The position numbers and the translations under genes are program-made. The notes beneath the pieces are model-generated. The model was given only the letters and a program-made list of their open reading frames with translations, had not been told where the DNA came from and did not search any database. A stretch of DNA of 64,000 nt from Dichetophora obliterata (taxonomy: Eukaryota; Arthropoda; Insecta; Diptera; Sciomyzidae), in NCBI GenBank assembly GCA_963920525.1, contig OY986435.1:273412848-273476847 (forward strand). Reading direction: 5' to 3'. Of the stretch, positions 57,532 through 64,000 are shown one piece after another. Within the stretch, counting starts at the first letter, position 1, and each line of letters starts with the position of its first letter.

Positions 57532-57814
57532 TTTCAGTTTAATAGAAAGTTTTGCAATATAGATGAAAGTAAAAGGAGAAAAATGAACTTAAATGCTTTT
57601 AATGAAAAACAGTTTATTTTGTTTAAAGACACTGTACTGTAGAAACTTTGCAGCCCCGATTTTGTAGAACCAACGAATTGAAAAGTTTTATAAGCACTAG
57701 AGTTTTTGCAGTAGCGTTAAAACAGATGTAGAAAGAAAATGCGATAATTTGCTCTATAGAAACCTGTTTGCACTAAAAACAAAACAGGAAGAAGGAAAGA
57801 AGCAAATTATAAAA

Positions 57815-57995
57815 AAATATACATATATATATATATATATATATATGCGAGCTCTAACTTTTAAAGTTATCCAGCCAAAAGTTCTAAATTAATAAATATA
57901 AATATAAATAAACAGCTTTAATCAACTTGCACATACATCTTTATATTTATTAATTTACAACTTTTGGCTGGATAACTTTAAAAGTTAGAGCTCGC
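57815..57995. repeat. (AT)n tract followed by a 57 bp-arm palindrome
   Basis: An 'atatat' microsatellite at 57821-57846 abuts a hairpin: 57847-57903 (gcgagctctaacttttaaag...) pairs with 57938-57995, one mismatch, loop about 34 bases. Confidence 0.85.
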
Positions 57996-58543
57996 AAAAA
58001 CACGTCTAAACGGTAAGAAGAGAACGAACGAATATGAAAATGAAAACATCACTAGCTGATTTTATTGCAATTTCGGCCCTACTAAAGGCTTCATCAGAAA
58101 TCTTTGTGATACACCATGCAAGCGCGCATTAGCGTAATGTACCAAAGAGGCGATGGGATTTTAAGTGTCAACTTCTCAGTTTTTCTCCCATTTCATATTT
58201 TCATGTTTGTTGTTGTATTTTTAGTGGAAGACTTCCAACAAACTGTTGGACTTCATAATAAAAACATAAGCACAAAGGCTCAAGTAAAGAAAAAATACAA
58301 CAACAAATATGAAAATATGAAATGGGAGAAAAACTGAGAAATTGACACTTAAAATCTCATTGCCTCGGTGGTGCATTGCGCTAATGCGCGCTTACACGGC
58401 GTATCACAAAGATTTGTGATGAGGCCTTTAGCAGGGCCGAAATTGCAATAAAATCAGCTAGTGATGTTTTCTTTTTCATATTGAAAACGTTGTTGTTGTT
58501 TCTTTGGAAAGATTCGTTAGAACAATTAATTGTTCTATATATA

Positions 58544-60950
58544 TCTAAGCCCAAAATATAAGAGACAACCAAATAATTTTTGCAATTTTCTTTTTATTTA
58601 CCGTTTTCCAGTGGTGCCACTTGAAACTTGTTGGGTCAGCCCAAAAAGCATGCTTCAAGGGTCCACATTTATCCTCATATCTTTACTTCTGAGGTAGGTG
58701 TTAACGCAAAAACAGTTAAGTAGATAATTATCTGCGCAAAGTTGGTAAAATTATGTATTAGTTATATAGAATATATATAAGAACTTGGAACATAGCATAA
58801 TAATGGTACCGAAGAATGGAAGAGCTAGATGCTGAACATCAAATCATCTTTAATTTTGAAAATATTTACCTGGAATTTTGAAATTTAAAATCTACTTGCA
58901 TTTGTTCTTTTAATTTGCATGCACAAATTCCTTAAGTTTATAATTAAAACTTGATAAAAACTGTTTAACCATGCAGACAATCTCTTAAATAGTTTTGTTA
59001 TATATGTATCTAAAAGAAACAAGAAAAATGGCTCGGATTCCAATAGAAAATATAATTTTTTAAATCATTTAATTTCCGTTATTTCCGAAATGCTACTCTC
59101 CTTTAAGAACATCGCTTTTCATTTTTCGACTATATTCCGGTAACGTGCTTTTATTGGCTTATAGCCAAATAACAAGATTCTGATTTAAACCAAAATGAAT
59201 TTCTATTTTCTCAAGAGCTTTTCATCGTCCACAATCATGACTCACCTGCATAATCAAGATGACACATCAAAATAAAAAAAACAAAAACAAAAACAAAAAA
59301 ATCACAAAAATAAACCTCAATTCGATATCACCGAATTTACAGCTTCACCACGTGACTTTCGAAATCAACTTAACGCGTAGTTCGTTTACGGATTAGTTGG
59401 TGACGGATGAGGACAAAAGCAAAAAATAGAAAAAGCGCAGACTAATCTAATCCCGGCAAAGCCAAACATAATCGCAGTGAACATGGAATGCGACGGATCA
59501 TCTCCGCCTGCTCATCATCGGCAGTACCGCCAGCAAAAATGCCAATTTTTGGTAGAAGCATGGAAGAATCTAAAAAATCTTCATAAGCGCCTTGCATGAA
59601 AGTCGCTTCATGGCTGCTTCAGAGCATCGATGGGTATGTGTTGGGCAAAAACAAAGTGAAGGAGGAGGGAGAAATCGGTGAGGTGGTTAGTAGTTATATG
59701 TAGTGGTGGAGAGGCTAATGAATTGCTAACGCGCACTGGGAAAAGTCCTAGTGAAGTCATGCTTTATGTTAGGGATGTGATAGCATTTTGCGGATGCGGA
59801 TATATTTATAAAAAGCCTTCCCTAAGGATGGGAATACTTTAAAATAAAGTCAGTAGATGCGATTGATTATAACCAAAACAGTTAAGAACTCAAAAACCGA
59901 TTTATAAGGATATTTTTTTTTCATTTTCGTCATGTCATAGAAAAATAATTTTTAAAAAAATTACTTTTTTATAAGTTAAAGAAAGTATTCATATTCCTGA
60001 CAAAATTAGCGTTGCGTTAAAACATTTAGAAATAGAAATGCGTACGTCAATTTATTGCGGATGAGAAGCGCTCCGTCACATTCCTAGTTTATATTATTAT
60101 TGTTCTTTGCATTCCGTCATATAACGAAGTATATTATTGATTAATCAAAAAACATTTTTCGTAAAAAAATACGAAAATAATGGAAAAGTGATGAGACTTA
60201 CTTCGTCAGCCTTATTTTGCTTCCTGCTTGCATGTGCCAAAATATTTAGGCAAAGAAGTTGGCATAGCGATTGTAATTTTGTTGTATGTTCATTAAATAT
60301 ACACCGTATCAAATTTTACGTTCATCTAATCAAATGATATTGAAATTTGTTTCTCTTCGCTAATTTTTATATTGAAGTTTTCTTGAATTTCAAAAGTTTG
60401 CGGGCTCAAAATTAAATAAGGTACTTGCCAGAATAAGAATGAACTTAAAATGAAAATTTTTTAGCAGCCTATAAAGTGATATTTTTCACTTAAATTTTTA
60501 ATATAATTATCATTAAAATATTATTAAAAAAATAGTATTTGTCGGATGAGATTGAATTTTTAAATACGTTCAAATAAAAATCAATAACGATTTAACAGAA
60601 TTGTTAATTATATTTTTATTAAAAAAAAAAAAAAACACAAAACCGTTTATAATTGCTTCAACCAAGATAAATGAATCGTTGTAAAATTCTGATCTATTAT
60701 ACGTATTCTGTAAAAAAATCATGATCTTATGTTGCATAATGAGTGAGATATGCATTTTTTTAAAATTTAAGGCTTTTTCGTCAATTTTCTCCAACTTAAA
60801 AAACCGCTGGGAGCACCATTAAAAATTTTGAAAAAATTTTCATGTTCATATTTTGATATAACCGAATATTGACGGAGGTGAAAGAGAAGGTCGAGATAAG
60901 CAAAAAATCGTATGAGAGGAGCAGGAGGTATATTTTTGCACCCTTAGGCC
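58544..60950. other. Spacer; possible host exon-like stretch
   Basis: AT-rich except 59340-59720, which has more balanced composition. ATG 59483 opens a 38-residue frame to 59599 (MECDGSSPPAHHRQYRQQ..., EAWKNLKNLHKRLA). I do not recognise it; it may be a small exon or chance. Confidence 0.3.
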
Positions 60951-61700
60951 GCGTTCATAGTGGACGCTTTGGCTGATGCGTAAAGCTGCTTTGTCGAGCT
61001 TTTTTTGATCATAGTGTACGCTAATTCAACGCTGTACAAAGTAGCCTATTGAGCATATTGATGTTCATAGTGGTGTTGTTTTCAGTGGTGGTGTTCATGC
61101 ATGTGGCTAATCCCTACGGAGAAAGCAAAGCCAATTGGCCTTAAATGACTAGTCCCGTGACAGCTCCAATGGACAGCTATCACATGACAGGTCTGATATA
61201 ACTCGTCACAGAACATGTTTCTTGTGCCTGTTACGGGACAGATTTAAATTTCTGTTTTTCGAGGCCGGTCACTGGACAGGTCTTAGGTGATGCCGGTCAT
61301 TGGATCGGTCCAAGGAAATGCAGCAGATGGCAACTGAACCCTGTCAATGATAACGCTATGTAAAAGTGACCGGTCGGTTTTATATGTTAGTGGCAGAATT
61401 GGGATAGGTCCCCTTCCCTTGGGAACCTTTCACGTGGTAGGTTCTGAACTGGTTTATTTTTCGTCAAAACAGGTCACCAATATAATTTTCTGAACCGGAC
61501 ACTGGATTGGTCCAAGGTGATGCAGCAGGTGGCAACTGAGCCCTGTCAATGACAGCGCTATGTAAAAGTGACCGGTCGGTTTTATATGTTGGTGGCAGAA
61601 TTGGGACACGTCTCTATTCCTTGGGAACTTATCACGTAGTAGGTTCAGAACCCGTTCTTTTCTCCGTAGAGAATGCCCTATTTAGGTAAAATGAAGCCTT
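60951..61700. repeat. Inverted-repeat-bounded region with a direct duplication
   Basis: 'ccctacggagaaagc' at 61107 and the complement 'cttttctccgtagag' at 61663 bound a segment holding two direct copies (61293-61455, 61494-61657) of 'aatgacagcgctatgtaaaa' with 'agtgaccggtcggttttata'. Likely a MITE-type element; the family is unknown. Confidence 0.5.
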
Positions 61701-61861
61701 CGTGAAAAGCTTCGTTCGTTTTCCGACGTGATCGTCCTTAATTAGGGTTTTGTAATTTTTTCTTGCGTCGTCGACCAGCATTACGTCAAAAACATTATTG
61801 CCAGATAGTAAAAGTTCAGCACTTAGCGTAAAACTGACAAAAATCTTGAAAATTGTATACG

Positions 61862-62140
61862 TTTTTATTTATTTATTTATTTACTTGATTGCTAAACCTT
61901 AACAGGTTTTATAGCAAATTTAAAATAATAAAATAAGATATTTAATACAATTCAAAAATATAAAGTATGATTTTGATTGAAATCATGTATTATGAACAAA
62001 CTAAAAAGTTTTTATAAATTGCTTAAAGTATATAATTTTATTAAAGTATAAAAAATAACAAAAAAAAAAATAAGTCAAAATCGATAATAACAGACAGCAA
62101 AGCAGGGTTGCGTTTTCAAGACAAAAAAGGTCAAGTTAGC
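61862..62140 (-). mobile_element. 5'-truncated copy of retrotransposon 3 tail
   Basis: Matches 50566-50845 closely, from the (TTTA)n tail through 'cttgattgctaaacc.taaca' to 'caaagcagggttgcgttttc'. Only the 3' untranslated end is present, typical of truncated target-primed insertion. Confidence 0.85.
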
Positions 62141-62156
62141 AAGTCAGCCCTAACAC

Positions 62157-63300
62157 TCAGGGCTGGATTAACCGTGTCGGGGTCCCTAGGCAATGCAATT
62201 CTCAGGGGTCTTGACCCTTTTCTTACTTTCAAAAATATTTTTTTTTTCTACCACAATGCAATTATGTTCATAATAACGGATAATTTTTACTGCATTGAAG
62301 GTTTGCCACTATCCTAACTAATAAAACAAATTAAAGGAAGGTAGGCATTTTTTTTATTAAACATAACAAAATGCCGTACAATTTCGGGTGGTTGGTGTTT
62401 TTTAAACGAAACCAGTTTTGTGAAGTACAATATGTTTAAATATTAACTCTTCTTACTTTTTTAGACACAAAATCGTTTAAATCATTAAATCATATAGCAA
62501 ATGCATTTAAACGGTTCTGCGGTATTATATTTGCAATGCTTTCATTACATTCGGAAAAGTTGATTGCGCCACATTATACAAAATCAATTTATATGATTAC
62601 TTGGCCGGTGCAATTTTGTCTTTCCCCAAATCTACTAATTGAAAAAAAAAAGAAAATTTGAAGAGTAAGCATTTACTTATCTATTTAAGGGACCATTAAA
62701 GTTTTTTAACTTTATAATCACATAACTTTTACAAAAAATATTTTAAACTTTTTCGATAACCAATATCAATTATTATAGCAGTAAGCACCTGAAATATGTG
62801 AGCTTGTTTATCTAAAAAAAAAAAAAATTTAGGTTCTGCTGAACCTTTTTGAGCTTCTAATCAAAGATTTTGGAAAAATGTGGATTTTTACTAAAGGTAA
62901 ATAAAAGGTTTTTTATTAGGTGCAAACTCAATTTTTTATTAATAAAGTCCGTTTTTTTCTGGTTATAAAAAAGAAAATATTTGTCTAAAATAAAAATTGA
63001 ACAATTAAAGATTACCAATTATATGTCCTTAACATGTACATAAAATTTGGTAGCGATCCTTGGCGTAGTTTTCGAGTAGTGCTATCCACCGGTTAACAGC
63101 AGCACTTTCGAGAAAAACGCGATAAATTTTTTTTTATGTATAGCTTTCAGTGTATTTTCTTCAGCCGATTGTGCTTATAACTACAACAATTTTTTTTCAA
63201 TTGATTTTAAACTTTCTGAGAATATTTTAAGGATGTTATAAATTCGATAAATAAAAAAAATGTATATTGGTCGCCCAAAAATTCTAATGGGCCCTCAAAT
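62157..63300. other. Possible hAT-type end and spacer
   Basis: 'cagggctggattaaccgtgt' with 'cggggtccctaggcaatgc' at 62157 resembles ends of a widespread hAT group; 'aatgggccctca' at 63287 may be part of its other side. No transposase or matching terminus found. Confidence 0.35.
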
Positions 63301-63524
63301 AAAATCTTCCGAAACACAGCTAACGATGAAACAAATCAATTCGCAATATTTTTATCAATAGATCAATTGTTATTTTCTACCTTTAGCTACTAGGCGAACT
63401 ATAACTTTTATAATAATTTCTATAATATCTACATAAAAAAAACTTCGGTCTTTCACACTCGTCGACTTTTATATTATTAGATGAAATCTCGTAATCAAAC
63501 TTACCTGTTAACTTCAGTTTCAGT

Positions 63525-63610
63525 TTTACACTCGCTCTTGGTCTCGTCGATTTTTACAAAGCACTGGCAGACTCTATAAAAAAATCGACGAGACCAAGAG
63601 CGAGTGTAAA
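63525..63610. repeat. Perfect 31 bp hairpin
   Basis: tttacactcgctcttggtct (63525 on, arm to 63555) pairs perfectly with 63580-63610 around a 24-base loop. A related 'tttcacactcgtcgac' lies at 63456-63471. Confidence 0.9.
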
Positions 63611-64000
63611 TAGCGCGGATACGTGTGTTAAGTTTGTGTTAATTTGCGTGAAAATATAAACACAGTGTAAATAAAACTATAAAATACAGAGAAAGTGTTC
63701 AATTTGCAAAATAGCAAAAAACAATTTTAACCACAAATCAACTAATAAACATGAACATAAAGAAACTCGAGATGAACAGCTGATTTTGACAACTAGTTCG
63801 CTTTTCTCTGCTTTCTACTTCATTCTTCTCCGAGTCGGCCCTACCTGGTTATTCTGCCATGGTCTAGATCATAGAAGTAAGATATAAGGAAGCGGTGTAG
63901 TTGAACTGAATGGAAGTATTTTACAAACACAATGAAGATGACACAAACACAAAAACATTCAAACAGGGCCGCATTCGGTTATGTTGTAAAGAAAGGCGTA
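63611..64000. other. Window end, nothing recognised
   Basis: No coding or element signal; 'aaacagggccgcattcgg' at 63960 may be the start of a hAT-like end that leaves the window. Confidence 0.25.

Larger units (their letters stand above)
50572..57800 (-). mobile_element. Non-LTR retrotransposon 3 (jockey/CR1-like), lacking endonuclease
   Basis: Minus-strand element with ORF1 (57531-56491), a reverse transcriptase (56510-51367, split by a Helitron) and a 3' tail ending in (TTTA)n on the plus strand (50570-50590). A 5'-truncated copy of the same tail lies at 61862-62140. The 5' border is approximate. Confidence 0.82.
50503..58543. mobile_element. Palindromic element split by retrotransposon 3
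   Basis: The right arm (58278-58543) is an inverted copy of two separated pieces: 50503-50571 ('ttctaacgaatctttccaaa') and 58027-58220 ('aacatcactagctgatttta'). The retrotransposon and associated sequence at 50572-58026 therefore sit inside the left arm, with 'aata' at both junctions. Arms are about 260 bp around a loop of about 65 bases (58222-58287). Both inner arms encode the same phrase SLADFIAISALLKASS and contain 'gcgcgcattagcg.aatg'. Non-coding otherwise. Confidence 0.72.

Noticed and set aside
1..64000. CRISPR arrays, bacterial operons, rRNA
   Set aside because: No regularly spaced repeats with unique spacers, no ribosome binding sites or rRNA signatures; the DNA is clearly eukaryotic.

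Overview
The window looks like transposon-dense, AT-rich DNA from a higher fly. A tephritid-like dipteran is my inference from the Mos1-type mariner, the TC...CTAG Helitrons and the mix of element families; no single-copy host gene is convincing. Almost every readable protein belongs to a mobile element. Only two long frames are undamaged: a mariner transposase (893-1930) and a Penelope-like reverse transcriptase with GIY-YIG nuclease (15839-17926, no start codon). No rRNA, CRISPR array or bacterial-type operon is present.

Layout. 1-2302: Helitron-type repeat broken by an intact mariner (720-2005). 2600-4136: a Tc1 element inside dispersed repeat A. 5073-6542: a MITE and a Helitron helicase relic. 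6597-9801: a mariner-like (maT/DUF4817-type) transposase split by a foldback element (7017-9158). 10915-15242: a jockey/CR1-like retrotransposon split by a Harbinger (11644-13615) that is itself split by a second foldback copy (12083-13354). 15839-18240: Penelope-like element ending in a hammerhead ribozyme motif. 18869-19850: HARBI1 relic. 22360-25786: retrotransposon with three stops in ORF2. 26125-26857: short TTAA element. 28800-30641: unclassified inverted-repeat element. 36130-36720: inverted pair of Penelope terminal fragments. 37814-40480: RAG1/Transib-like relic split by a hAT element (38448-39943). 40932-44073: ACGT-rich element carrying a C2H2 zinc-finger gene. 45480-46330: piggyBac relic. 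50503-58543: palindromic element split by a retrotransposon, itself split by a Helitron (53028-56357).

The nesting can be dated because many insertions have a readable empty site. Removing the Helitron at 53028-56357, the foldback at 7017-9158, the Harbinger at 11644-13615, the hAT at 38448-39943 and the ACGT element at 40932-44073 each restores the interrupted frame or sequence, leaving target duplications of 0 (A^T), 5, 3, 8 and 2 bp.

The best candidates for something undescribed are the ACGT-array element with its zinc-finger gene, the foldback family with flipped centres, the Penelope hammerheads, and the TTAA and TTACC inverted-repeat elements.
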